From: DASRHD01 sp035485575
GTDB lineage: Bacteria > Verrucomicrobiota > Verrucomicrobiia > Opitutales > Opitutaceae
Direction: 5' to 3'
DNA length: 64,000 nt
Assembly: GCA_035485575.1 (NCBI GenBank)
Contig: DATHNW010000016.1
Coordinates: 115,745-179,744, forward strand
Shown: piece after piece, positions 29,616 through 38,617 of the stretch
Numbering within the stretch: the stretch's first letter is position 1
How the letters are laid out: each line of letters opens with the position of its first letter
Position numbers and translations under genes: made by a program
Notes under the pieces: model-generated
Seen by the model: only the letters and a program-made list of their open reading frames with translations
Database searches by the model: none
What the model was told of the DNA's origin: nothing

Positions 29616-30635
29616 ATGGAATCGCTCGATCTGCAGGCCGCCCTGCGCGCAGGTTCGCTCGCCGATTTCCCGCGTGATGCACTCACGCGCGAAGTGCTTC
29701 TATCGCCCAACGCGGCGGGCACCACCGCCCTGCACGCCGTCGCCCGGGCCGGTTTCCTGCCCGACCTTCCGCCGGAGCTTATCAGGGAAGAAACTCTCAC
29801 CGTCAAAAACGACGCCGGCTACACCCCCCTCCATCACGCCGCGCTCGGCGGCCATCTCGACCAGATCCCCGCGGCCCTGCTCACCACCCGCGCCCTGCTC
29901 TCACGCAGCAAGGTCGGCTACACCGTTTTTCATGTCGCCTCCGCTCATGGGTGCCTCGCGCAACTTCCCCCGGGGCTCCTGACCGCCGACATCGCCGCGC
30001 TCAAGACCGACCTCGGCAACACCCTTCTGCACGAGGCCGCCGAGTACGGTGCGATCAGCAAATTCCCCTCCTCGCTGATCACCCCCGAACTGCTTGCGGA
30101 AAAAAATCTCAGCGGTGAAACCGTCTTCCACGTCGCGGCGCTCAACGGCCACCTCGGCCAGTTTCCACCCTCGTTGTTGACTCTCGCACACCTCTTGGAA
30201 AAAACGGTCGCTGGCGACACCGTCCTTCACGCCGCCTCGCTGGGTGGCCACCTTGAGCAAATCCCGTCCGGATTCCTCACCCAGGAAAATCTCACCTTAG
30301 TCAGCAAATCAGGCTACACGGTCATCCACGCTGCGGCCGAGACCGGTCAGCTCCACAAAATCCCCCGCTATCAGCTTACCACCGTCCTCCTGCTTACCCG
30401 TAACGATCACGGCGACACCCCTCTACACGCCGCCGCCTACGAAGGGCACCTCGACCAGATTCCGACGCACATTCTTAACATCGAAAATCTCAGCGTGCGC
30501 AATTACGATGGCCTCACCCCGCTCCGGACCGCCACCGAGCGGGGCTTCCTCCACCAAATTCCCGAGACCGTGCGGCCCCAGCCCCCCGGCCCGCTGAAAA
30601 AATTCTTCCGGAAGCTCGGCAACACCCGCCTGTAG
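29616..30635 (+). CDS. Ankyrin-like repeat protein with nine 33-residue units
   Basis: 339 residues, no signal peptide or membrane segment. After a 31-residue cap, nine units of exactly 33 residues follow, then an 11-residue basic tail. The first half of each unit is ankyrin-like (DxGxTxLHxAAxxGHL), but the second half reads xQIPxxLLTxxxLLxK instead of the usual xxVVKLLLExGADVNxK, with a proline kept in all nine copies. Ankyrin proteins bind other proteins. This looks like a divergent ankyrin solenoid of unknown partner. Starts ATG 29616, divergent from the receiver gene; eno follows about 115 bases downstream. Confidence 0.85.
   Translation: MESLDLQAALRAGSLADFPRDALTREVLLSPNAAGTTALHAVARAGFLPDLPPELIREETLTVKNDAGYTPLHHAALGGHLDQIPAALLTTRALLSRSKVGYTVFHVASAHGCLAQLPPGLLTADIAALKTDLGNTLLHEAAEYGAISKFPSSLITPELLAEKNLSGETVFHVAALNGHLGQFPPSLLTLAHLLEKTVAGDTVLHAASLGGHLEQIPSGFLTQENLTLVSKSGYTVIHAAAETGQLHKIPRYQLTTVLLLTRNDHGDTPLHAAAYEGHLDQIPTHILNIENLSVRNYDGLTPLRTATERGFLHQIPETVRPQPPGPLKKFFRKLGNTRL
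29709..30599 (+). repeat. Nine tandem 99-bp units encoding ankyrin-like repeats
   Basis: Nine in-frame units of 33 codons each with no insertions or deletions between them. The units are strongly diverged at DNA level but keep G-x-T-x-x-H (H replaced by R in the last), then G-x-x-x-x-[IFL]-P. Equal length implies the array grew by whole-unit duplication and has not slipped since. Confidence 0.9.
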
Positions 30636-30749
30636 CCCAGAATGAGCCTGGCCGGACCGGCGCCGAGGCGCCATCGCGGCTGATGATGGCGGCATTTTCC
30701 GCTTTCCCTTGTGCGCCGGCTTGCTTCACTCGAGCCTCGCCATCTTTTC

Positions 30750-32027
<1,278 letters not shown>

Positions 32028-32044
32028 GCAAGTTTATAAACACC

Positions 32045-32096
32045 GCGCGGCTTCAGCCGCGCCTCTTCAAGGCCGGGCCGCAACGCCCGGCCTTTT
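32045..32096 (+). terminator. Double hairpin terminator after eno
   Basis: First stem GCGCGGC/GCCGCGC (32045-32062, loop TTCA). Second stem GGCCGGGC/GCCCGGCC (32071-32092, loop CGCAAC) followed by TTTT. Second one is a plausible rho-independent terminator and closely resembles the terminator at 32598. Confidence 0.85.
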
Positions 32097-32275
32097 CCAT
32101 GTCTGTCGTAAACCATCAGCATGTTCCGCAAATGAAAAAGAGGCGAACCGGTCGGCCAGACCCAACACGGACCGGCCGGAGTCGTCAGGCTCATCGCGGA
32201 CCCACCCGAGGGAACATCTGCAGCGTGATTAACTTAATCGACACCGGAGCCGAACAAACTTACGGAAACGGCATC

Positions 32276-32569
32276 ATGAAAAAGGGCTATTGGGTGGTGG
32301 CGTACCGATCGATTTCGGATGAATCGGCCTTGAAGGCCTATGCGGCCCTGGCCGGGCCGGTGACGCAGTCCTTCGGTGGGCGCTATTTGGTCAGAGGCGG
32401 CAGCCAGATTCAGGCTTATGGAGCCGGTTTGGCGCTGCGGACGATCGTAGTCGAATTCGACAGCTATGACATCGCGCTGGCGGCTCACGCCAGCGACGCT
32501 TACCAAAAGGCGCTTCAAGTCCTCGGCTCCGGCGCGGAACGCGACTTCCGCATCGTTGAAGGCGTGTAG
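32276..32569 (+). CDS. DUF1330 family protein
   Basis: 97 residues, dimeric alpha-beta barrel type. The sequence GYWVVAYRSISDESALKAYA, then GGRYLVRGG and VVEFDSYDIALAAHASDAYQ, matches the DUF1330 family, which has no firm function. ATG 32276 is chosen because GYWVVAYRSI is the usual start; the open frame extends 59 codons upstream into sequence without homology. The gene sits as an island between two very similar terminators (32071-32096 and 32598-32623). About 245 bases upstream hold no recognised gene. Confidence 0.82.
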   Translation: MKKGYWVVAYRSISDESALKAYAALAGPVTQSFGGRYLVRGGSQIQAYGAGLALRTIVVEFDSYDIALAAHASDAYQKALQVLGSGAERDFRIVEGV

Positions 32570-32597
32570 GTCGCGCCCTCTCCGCATTGTTGTTCAA

Positions 32598-32623
32598 GGC
32601 CGGACCGCACGTCCGGCCTTTTT
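32598..32623 (+). terminator. Intrinsic terminator after the DUF1330 gene
   Basis: Stem GGCCGGAC/GTCCGGCC with loop CGCAC, then TTTTTC. Nearly identical in layout to the eno terminator: both are preceded by TTCAA and share GGCCGG-RCCGCA and CCGGCCTTTT. Confidence 0.9.
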
Positions 32624-32721
32624 CATTCATGTGAGGGAAACTGCCCAGCGAACCGGACTCCGTTTCTCCTGTCTATCCGGCGCCCACGCAGCCGGATCAC
32701 GCGGTTCGCTTCGGCCACCAC

Positions 32722-33366
32722 ATGAGAATGTCTGATGCTGAAATCACCGCGTTCGCCACGGCGGTCAACACCGCCACGCACTACCTCGAATATGGCGCCG
32801 GTGGCAGCACCAAACTGGCCGCGAAGGTACCCACCTTATCCACCATCACTTCGGTCGAGTCGGATCCCGACTTCATCAATCATCACGTCAAAACGGATGC
32901 GGGCGTGCAAGCGGCAGTCCAATCCGGCCGGCTGCGTTTCCTCATCGCTGATCTTGGGCCAACCGAGGCCTGGGGCCATCCCAGCGACCGCCGCAAGGCA
33001 CATCTCTGGCCCAACTATGCGCTCTGCCCCTACCTCCACGGCTATCAGCCGGACTTGATCCTGATCGACGGACGGTTCCGGGTGGCTTGCGGCCTGGCCG
33101 CGGCGCTGCAGGCGCCCGACGCCACCATCCTCGTCCACGATTATTCCATCCGGCCACGCTACAAAATCCTGGAGCGATTTCTCAAGATTGAGGAGCGGGT
33201 TGATACGCTGGTGCGCTGCCGGCGCCGGGAGAATATGGATGAAAATGCCGCGCGCCGCCTGCTCGGCGTTTATCTTTACTGCCCGTCCGATCTCAAAGGC
33301 AGGCTCAGGCAATATGCGTCGAAAATAAAACGGCGTCTGGCCGGCAGCCAGGCTCAAGCTGGGTAG
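32722..33366 (+). CDS. Methyltransferase-like protein of unknown substrate
   Basis: 214 residues. The N-terminal ATHYLEYGAGGSTKLAAKVP looks like motif I of a Rossmann-fold SAM methyltransferase (E-x-G-x-G-x-S/T), followed by ITSVESDPDF where an acidic residue would contact the ribose, and PDLILIDGRFRVACGLAAAL as motif IV. VHDYSIRPRYKILERFL follows. I recognise this layout from conserved proteins near polysaccharide genes but cannot name a substrate. The C-terminus is basic. It is preceded by the DUF1330 terminator, so likely has its own promoter. An in-frame ATG at 32728 (third residue) is an alternative start. Confidence 0.7.
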   Translation: MRMSDAEITAFATAVNTATHYLEYGAGGSTKLAAKVPTLSTITSVESDPDFINHHVKTDAGVQAAVQSGRLRFLIADLGPTEAWGHPSDRRKAHLWPNYALCPYLHGYQPDLILIDGRFRVACGLAAALQAPDATILVHDYSIRPRYKILERFLKIEERVDTLVRCRRRENMDENAARRLLGVYLYCPSDLKGRLRQYASKIKRRLAGSQAQAG

Positions 33367-33429
33367 GCACGGTCGTTTTTGCGCGCTTGTCCTCGCGCAG
33401 GTCATCTCCAACGCTGGGCTGACTTGAGA

Positions 33430-33843
33430 ATGAACATCGAAGGCATCATCACCCTTCCCAGCAGTTATAGTGTGCGTGAGACGATTGACCGTCTGGTTTC
33501 CGGTGTAACCTCAAAGGGCCTGCTGGTCTTTGCCCGCATCGATCACGCAAAAAACGCCCGTGAGGCCGGACTGGAGCTGCCCCCCATGGAGCTGCTGATC
33601 TTCGGCCACGGCAAGGGAGGCACCCCTTTGATGCAGGCCCAGCCATTGTCCGGTCTCGATCTGCCGCTGCGCGCCCTCGCCTGGCAGGAAGCGGACGGCC
33701 AGGTCTGGCTCGGCTACAATTCCGCGGCATGGATCGCCAAACGCCATCAAATCGAGGCAAAAAGCGCTGCGGTGGCGGAGGCGCTGGACAAAGCCTTGGC
33801 CGCCCTGACCGTGGCGGCAACCGCCCGGGAATTGTCCGCTTGA
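33430..33843 (+). CDS. DUF302 family protein
   Basis: 137 residues. The stretch YSVRETIDRLVSGVTSKGLL then VFARIDHAKNAREAGLELPP, LLIFGHGKGGTPLMQAQP and GLDLPLRALAWQEADGQVW is the DUF302 signature, a small alpha-beta domain also found in proteins of unknown role. No signal peptide. ATG 33430 is chosen as it precedes the first conserved strand; the open frame extends 17 codons further upstream. Followed by about 130 bases without a gene, then the small membrane protein. Confidence 0.87.
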   Translation: MNIEGIITLPSSYSVRETIDRLVSGVTSKGLLVFARIDHAKNAREAGLELPPMELLIFGHGKGGTPLMQAQPLSGLDLPLRALAWQEADGQVWLGYNSAAWIAKRHQIEAKSAAVAEALDKALAALTVAATARELSA

Positions 33844-33975
33844 AGGCAAAATCAATGAAGCCGAACCAGCCGGCAGAGCCAACGCGGACAATCCCTGCCG
33901 TCCACTGCGCCTGATCCTGCGCTTCGCGACTCTCTTCACGTCTGCAACTGTTCATCCACTCCAGCCCATATCCAC

Positions 33976-34305
33976 ATGAATATGATACCGCCGCAATTGC
34001 CGCTGACCAAAAGAAGAATAAAGAGCATCACGCCCCTCCAGTTGGGAAAGATGCTGGCCATCATTTACGGCGGAATGTCGCTGCTCTTCATTCCATTTTT
34101 CCTGCTCTTCGGCGTCATCGCCAGCATGGCGCCAAAAGTCCATGGCGGGCCTCCGCTCCCCGCGATCTTCGGTTTTGGGCTCGGTTTTGCCCTTCTCTTC
34201 CCGCTCATCTACGCCGCGATGGGGTTTGTCCTCGGGGTCATCGGGGCGTTCATCTACAACCTCGTGGCAAAGTGGATCGGTGGAATCGAAGTGGAAGTGG
34301 AATGA
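33976..34305 (+). CDS. Small conserved membrane protein with two helices
   Basis: 109 residues. Two hydrophobic segments, about 30-51 (IIYGGMSLLFIPFFLLFGVIA) and 66-95 (FGFGLGFALLFPLIYAAMGF and on), and a C-terminal FIYNLVAKWIGGIEVEVE. The ending LVAKWIGGIEVE is a feature I know from small uncharacterised membrane proteins in many bacteria; the function is unknown. Preceded by AT-richer intergenic sequence. Its stop is 8 bases from the convergent receiver gene stop. Confidence 0.8.
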   Translation: MNMIPPQLPLTKRRIKSITPLQLGKMLAIIYGGMSLLFIPFFLLFGVIASMAPKVHGGPPLPAIFGFGLGFALLFPLIYAAMGFVLGVIGAFIYNLVAKWIGGIEVEVE

Positions 34306-34313
34306 ACCGGCCC

Positions 34314-34718
34314 TCAGGCGGCTTCATCATCATCAACGAAAAATTCGCGCAACACGGCCAGCATCTTTTCCTTCGGGCTGCTTTTCAGCAAAAACCCGGA
34401 TGCACCGCGTTGCTGGCAGTCGATCACCGTTTCCTTGTCCTGCTGCGATGACACAATGATGACGACGGCTTCCGGATCAGTTGCGATGATCTGGCTCAGG
34501 GTTTCCACCCCGGTCTGCCCATGCATGTTCAAATCGAGCAGCACCAAGGCCGGCCGCCATTCGGCATACAGCGCGGCGCCGTCGACCCCGTTCGACGTTT
34601 CACGAATCTCGCCGGCGCCCGCCGCCTCGAGCAGCGTGTGCAAAAACAAGCGCACATGCGCCTCGTCATCGATAATCAAGGCGGACGGAAGTTCGGCCAT
34701 GTCGGATGTTTTGCCCAT
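34314..34718 (-). CDS. Single-domain response regulator
   Basis: 134 residues, receiver only. Acidic pocket SALIIDDEAHVR, phosphoacceptor Asp62 in LVLLDLNMHGQTG, Ser pair in VIIVSSQQDK, and Lys in FLLKSSPKEKML. The AHVRLFLHTLLEAAGAGEI pattern resembles CheY-type receivers. No output domain; no kinase nearby. Starts ATG 34718 or, six residues later, ATG 34700. This is the third lone receiver in the window. Its C-terminus is acidic (FFVDDDEAA). Confidence 0.87.
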   Translation of the reverse strand: MGKTSDMAELPSALIIDDEAHVRLFLHTLLEAAGAGEIRETSNGVDGAALYAEWRPALVLLDLNMHGQTGVETLSQIIATDPEAVVIIVSSQQDKETVIDCQQRGASGFLLKSSPKEKMLAVLREFFVDDDEAA

Positions 34719-34760
34719 TCACCGTCCAAATTCAAGCTTCGGGCGGCCCGCCGGCCGGAC

Positions 34761-35936
34761 TTATTCCGCCTGCACAATATAGCCGCGCAAGTATTCGCTC
34801 TCCGGCATCGTCACCAGCACCGGATGATCCGGCGGCTGGTGGCAGAACTCGAGCACGCGCACCTTGCGCTTCGCGTCGGTCGCGGCCTCGGCGAGCACCG
34901 AGCGCAGTTCGGCGTCCTGCATGTGATGGGAGCAGGTGTAGGTCGCCAGCACGCCGCCCGGCGTGAGCCGCTGGAGCGCACGCAGGTTGATTTCCTTGTA
35001 GCCGCGCAATGCGCCGGCGAGGGCGCTCTTCGACTTCGCAAACGGCGGCGGGTCGAGAATGATCACGTCCCACCGCGGCTCCGCCTCGCGCGCCGGGTCG
35101 TTGAACCAGTCGAACACGTTGGCGACGGCGAACTCCGCCCGCAGGCCGTTCTGCCCGGCATTGCGCCTCGCCGCCGCAATGGCGTCTTCGGCACTGTCGA
35201 GGCCGAGTACCTGCACCGCGCCCGCACGCGCCGCGTGCAGGGCAAACGGCCCCTGGTTGCAGAAAGCATCGAGCACGCGTCTGCCCGCGCAGTATTTTGC
35301 CACCACCGCATGCTGCACCCGCTGGTCGAGATAGAACCCCGTCTTCTGGCCGCTCTGCAGATCAAGCCAGTAGTCGAATCCGTCAATGGAGACCCAGCGC
35401 GGCTCCCACGGCCGGCCCGAAAGCGTGCGCACTTCCAGCGGCAGGCCCTCAAGCCGGCGGATCGGCGCGTCATTGCGAAAAATGATCTCCGCCGGCTGCA
35501 GCAGCTCCGCCAGCAGGTCGCCCACGAGCGTCTCGCGTTTGGCCAGGGCCAGCGACTGCGTCTGCACCACCAGCGTGTCGCCAAACTGGTCCACCACCAC
35601 GCCCGGTAAATCGTCCGATTCGCTCCAGACAAGTCGTTGAAAACGATTGGCTTGCCCTGAGCCCGACGAAGGGCCGCGTCTGGCGATTGCCCGTTCCAGA
35701 GCGCCGCGCAACCAGGCTGCATCCAGCGTCACGCGTTCGCGACCCAGCCGGCGCCAGATGATTTGCGAGCGCGAATTGTAAATACCCGTGCCCAGCAGCC
35801 GACCGGCGCGATCCCGGCATTCGACTACCTCGCCATCATGCTCCGGCGGCAACAGTGCCTCGACCTCATTGGCGAACACCCACGGGTGTCCGACCAAGAC
35901 CCTGGCTTTCGCGTTGGCTTTGAGTTTCAGCGACAT
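34761..35936 (-). CDS. rlmI: Class I SAM-dependent rRNA methyltransferase, RlmI-like
   Basis: About 391 residues. Probable 23S rRNA 5-methylcytosine methyltransferase of the RlmI/YccW family. N-terminal PUA domain (LKANAKARVLVGHPWVFANEV) then an EEHEE-like central part, and a methyltransferase domain with motif I VLDAFCNQGPFALHAARAGA, motif IV VIILDPPPFAKSKSAL and the catalytic cysteine in ATYTCSHHM. ATG 35936 is chosen before SLKLKANAK; the open frame starts four codons earlier. The start region overlaps the end of a small membrane ORF by 71 bases. Confidence 0.88.
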   Translation of the reverse strand: MSLKLKANAKARVLVGHPWVFANEVEALLPPEHDGEVVECRDRAGRLLGTGIYNSRSQIIWRRLGRERVTLDAAWLRGALERAIARRGPSSGSGQANRFQRLVWSESDDLPGVVVDQFGDTLVVQTQSLALAKRETLVGDLLAELLQPAEIIFRNDAPIRRLEGLPLEVRTLSGRPWEPRWVSIDGFDYWLDLQSGQKTGFYLDQRVQHAVVAKYCAGRRVLDAFCNQGPFALHAARAGAVQVLGLDSAEDAIAAARRNAGQNGLRAEFAVANVFDWFNDPAREAEPRWDVIILDPPPFAKSKSALAGALRGYKEINLRALQRLTPGGVLATYTCSHHMQDAELRSVLAEAATDAKRKVRVLEFCHQPPDHPVLVTMPESEYLRGYIVQAE

Positions 35937-36126
35937 ACCGCGCATCACACTCCGCCACGTACTCCCTTAGAAGCTCAAAATCATCTATTTTTACCGGGCA
36001 CGGCCGGCCCCGATGAAAACCTTTGTCGTCCTCGAAGCCTTCGGGCGCACGAAGAACGGCCACAATTACGGCGACCCACCCCGCCGCGAGAAAGATTCCT
36101 CCAATGGTTAATGATATAAAAAGCAT
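35866..36126 (-). CDS. Possible small single-helix membrane protein
   Basis: 86 residues. One N-terminal membrane segment (LFISLTIGGIFLAAGWVAVI), then a soluble tail with APEGFEDDKGFHRG. The first 45 residues look like a real small membrane protein. The last third overlaps the rlmI coding start in another frame, so the tail may be unconstrained, or the ORF may not be expressed. No homologue recognised. Both genes on the minus strand would be co-transcribed. Confidence 0.5.
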   Translation of the reverse strand: MLFISLTIGGIFLAAGWVAVIVAVLRAPEGFEDDKGFHRGRPCPVKIDDFELLREYVAECDARYVAETQSQRESQGLGRTPVGVRQ

Positions 36127-36288
36127 GAGAGTATTTTCGGTGCCCGCCGCATAAACTTGAGTAAGGACAATCCCTCAAAATGAGGTCTCCAGCTGCCGGC
36201 AGGCTGCAAATGCGCGCCCGGACTCTTTTCTCCCCGCGAAAATAAGCCTTCCGCCCGCGCCCCATGGTCTTTTCAATCAACCTTTCGC

Positions 36289-37908
36289 ATGTCGCCCGCC
36301 GCTGAAATCGCCCGCCGCCGCACCTTCGCCATCATCTCTCACCCCGATGCGGGCAAAACCACGCTCACGGAGAAATTCCTTCTTTACGGCAACGCCGTGC
36401 ATCTCGCCGGCGCCGTCAAGGACCGCAAAAACCAGCGTGCCACCCGCTCCGACTGGATGGAACTCGAGCGCCAGCGCGGCATTTCCGTCAGTTCGACCGT
36501 GTTGCAATTCGATTACGCCGGCTGCGCCGTCAATCTCCTCGACACGCCCGGACACAAGGATTTTTCCGAGGACACCTACCGCGTGCTCACCGCGGTCGAC
36601 GCCGTGCTCATGGTCATCGACGCCGCCAAGGGCATCGAGACGCAGACCCGCAAGCTCTTTGAAGTCTGCCGCCGCCGCGGCGTGCCCATCTTCACCTTCA
36701 TGAACAAGTGCGACCGGCCCACGCTGAACCCGATCGCCCTGCTCGACGAACTCGAGTCCGTCCTCGGCCTGCAGTCGGCGCCCCTCCTCTGGCCGCTCGG
36801 CAACGGCCCTTCTTTCCGCGGCGTCTTCGACCGGCGCACCCGCCAGGTGCATCTTTTCGAGCGCGTCCCCGGCGGCGCCTATCGCGCGCCGGTCAACGTC
36901 ACATCGCTGGACGATCCCGCCGTGCGCGAAAAGCTCGACGACACCTCCTACGAGGAAGTGACCGAGCAGCTCGCGATGCTCGACGGCGCCGGCCATCCCT
37001 TCGATCTCTCCGCCGTGCATGCGGGCAAACAGACGCCAGTTTATTTCGGCTCGGCCGTGAACAACTTCGGCGTGCAGCTGATGCTCGACAGCTTTTTGCT
37101 CAACTCCGTGCCGCCACAGCCGCGCCGCAACGCCACCGACGGGACAACCGTGGCCGTCGATTCCGAAAAATTTTCCGGTTTCATTTTCAAGATCCAGGCC
37201 AACATGGATCCGCGGCACCGCGACCGCATCGCCTTTCTGCGCGTGTGCTCGGGCAAATTCACCCGCGACATGTCCGTCCTGCACCAGCGCACCGGCCGCA
37301 CCGTGCGCCTTTCCTCCTCGCACAAGCTCTTCGGCCAGGAGCGTGAGACCGTGGACGAAGCGTGGCCCGGCGACGTCATCGGCCTCGTCGGTCACGACGC
37401 TTTCGGCATCGGCGACACGCTCACGGAGGATCGCGCCATCGTCTTCAACGAAATCCCGCGCTTTCCGCCCGAGGTCTTTGCCTTCCTTTTCAATCCGAGT
37501 TCCTCCGACGCCAAGAAATACCGCGCCGGCCTCGAGCAGCTCCTCCAGGAAGGCGTCGTGCAGTCATTCACCGCGCGGCACGGGCCGCCCGGCGCCACGC
37601 TGCTCGCCGCCGTCGGCCCGCTGCAATTCGAAGTCGTCCAATACCGCCTCAAAAGCGAATACGGCGCCGAATCGCGCCTTGAGCCCGCCCCGTGGCAGAT
37701 CCTGAAGTGGCTTGCGCCGCATCCTTCGCTGAAGAATCCGTCGTCGCTCATCCTCGCCACCGGCGTGAGCCTCGGCGCCGATTCGCATGATCGGCCCGTC
37801 GCGCTTTTCCCCAACGACTGGACGCTGCGCTACTTCATCGAAAAAAATCCCGAGCTGAAGTTGCACGATCTGCCGCCCGAGCAAACCAGCCAGCGCGACT
37901 CCGTCTGA
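36289..37908 (+). CDS. prfC: Peptide chain release factor 3
   Basis: 539 residues. GTPase that recycles RF1/RF2 from the ribosome after termination. GTP motifs: G1 SHPDAGKTTLTEK, G2 region ERQRGISVSSTVLQF, G3 DTPGHKDFSEDTYR, G4 NKCDRP. The insert WPLGNGPSFRGVFDRRTRQVH and later FKIQANMDPRHRDRIAFLRV distinguish RF3 from EF-G and TetM. Starts ATG 36289 after CAACCTTTCGC, with no Shine-Dalgarno. A 160-base gap upstream likely contains its promoter. The YdeI-like gene follows after 4 bases. Confidence 0.95.
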   Translation: MSPAAEIARRRTFAIISHPDAGKTTLTEKFLLYGNAVHLAGAVKDRKNQRATRSDWMELERQRGISVSSTVLQFDYAGCAVNLLDTPGHKDFSEDTYRVLTAVDAVLMVIDAAKGIETQTRKLFEVCRRRGVPIFTFMNKCDRPTLNPIALLDELESVLGLQSAPLLWPLGNGPSFRGVFDRRTRQVHLFERVPGGAYRAPVNVTSLDDPAVREKLDDTSYEEVTEQLAMLDGAGHPFDLSAVHAGKQTPVYFGSAVNNFGVQLMLDSFLLNSVPPQPRRNATDGTTVAVDSEKFSGFIFKIQANMDPRHRDRIAFLRVCSGKFTRDMSVLHQRTGRTVRLSSSHKLFGQERETVDEAWPGDVIGLVGHDAFGIGDTLTEDRAIVFNEIPRFPPEVFAFLFNPSSSDAKKYRAGLEQLLQEGVVQSFTARHGPPGATLLAAVGPLQFEVVQYRLKSEYGAESRLEPAPWQILKWLAPHPSLKNPSSLILATGVSLGADSHDRPVALFPNDWTLRYFIEKNPELKLHDLPPEQTSQRDSV

Positions 37909-37912
37909 AATC

Positions 37913-38530
37913 GTGAAGGTTGTTTACTTCCCATCTGCCGCTCACTTTCGCCGCTGGCTCAAGACAAACCACGCCGCGATGACCGAGCTTTGGATCGGCT
38001 TTTACAAGAAGGACTCGGGCCGGGGCGGCCTCACCTATGCCGGGGCGCTCGATGAGGCCTTGTGCTTCGGCTGGATCGATGGCGTCCGTAAAAACACCGG
38101 CCCCGACAGCTATGCCATCCGCTTCACCCCGCGAAAGGCCAAGAGCATCTGGAGCCTGGTCAACGTCCGCCATGCAGAGCGGTTGACCGCGGCGGGCAAA
38201 ATGCATGCAGCGGGCCTGAAGGCGTTCGCAGCCCGGCAGACCCACAAGACCGGCATCTACGCCTTCGAACAAAACCCAAAGAAACTCCCGGCCTCCTATG
38301 AAAGGGAATTCCGCGCCAGTAAAAAGGCGTGGGCTTTCTTCATCGCACAAGCCCCTTGGTATCAGCGCACCGCCATATATAAGGTGGTCAGTCCGAAACA
38401 GGAAGCCACCCGCCTGCGCTGGCTTGGCCTTCTCATCACCGACTCCACCAAGGGCAAACGGCTCGACGTTCTGACCAGCCTGGCAAAACGCCCGGCCCCA
38501 TCGTCTGCCGGGAAACCGGAAAGGCGCTGA
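37913..38530 (+). CDS. YdeI/OmpD-associated family protein
   Basis: 205 residues, GTG start. The N-terminal domain reads FRRWLKTNHAAMTELWIGFY, then TYAGALDEALCFGWIDGVRK, RFTPRKAKSIWSLVNVR, and ends with a PWYQRTAIYKVVSPKQEATR helix pair. This is the YdeI/OmpD-associated family of unknown molecular role, linked in some bacteria to resistance to bacteriocins or cationic peptides. A second family domain at the C-terminus is basic. It begins 4 bases after prfC, so likely shares its transcript. A short hairpin lies just after the stop. Confidence 0.85.
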   Translation: MKVVYFPSAAHFRRWLKTNHAAMTELWIGFYKKDSGRGGLTYAGALDEALCFGWIDGVRKNTGPDSYAIRFTPRKAKSIWSLVNVRHAERLTAAGKMHAAGLKAFAARQTHKTGIYAFEQNPKKLPASYEREFRASKKAWAFFIAQAPWYQRTAIYKVVSPKQEATRLRWLGLLITDSTKGKRLDVLTSLAKRPAPSSAGKPERR

Positions 38531-38536
38531 ACTTCC

Positions 38537-38557
38537 CGGCACTTCGTGCCGTAATAA
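38537..38557 (+). terminator. Possible weak terminator after the YdeI-like gene
   Basis: Six-base-pair stem CGGCAC/GTGCCG (38537-38551) with loop TTC, followed by TAATAAATTT. The tail is only AT-rich, not a pure T run, so this is tentative. Confidence 0.35.
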
Positions 38558-38617
38558 ATTTCGACGTTTTGCGCGCTTTCTGCTCGCGCCGCGTCATAAA
38601 AATTTTCTTTTTCGCGC

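Noticed and set aside
32045..32062. First hairpin after eno as a regulatory RNA
   Set aside because: Simple 7-base-pair stem next to the real terminator; no wider conserved structure is visible.
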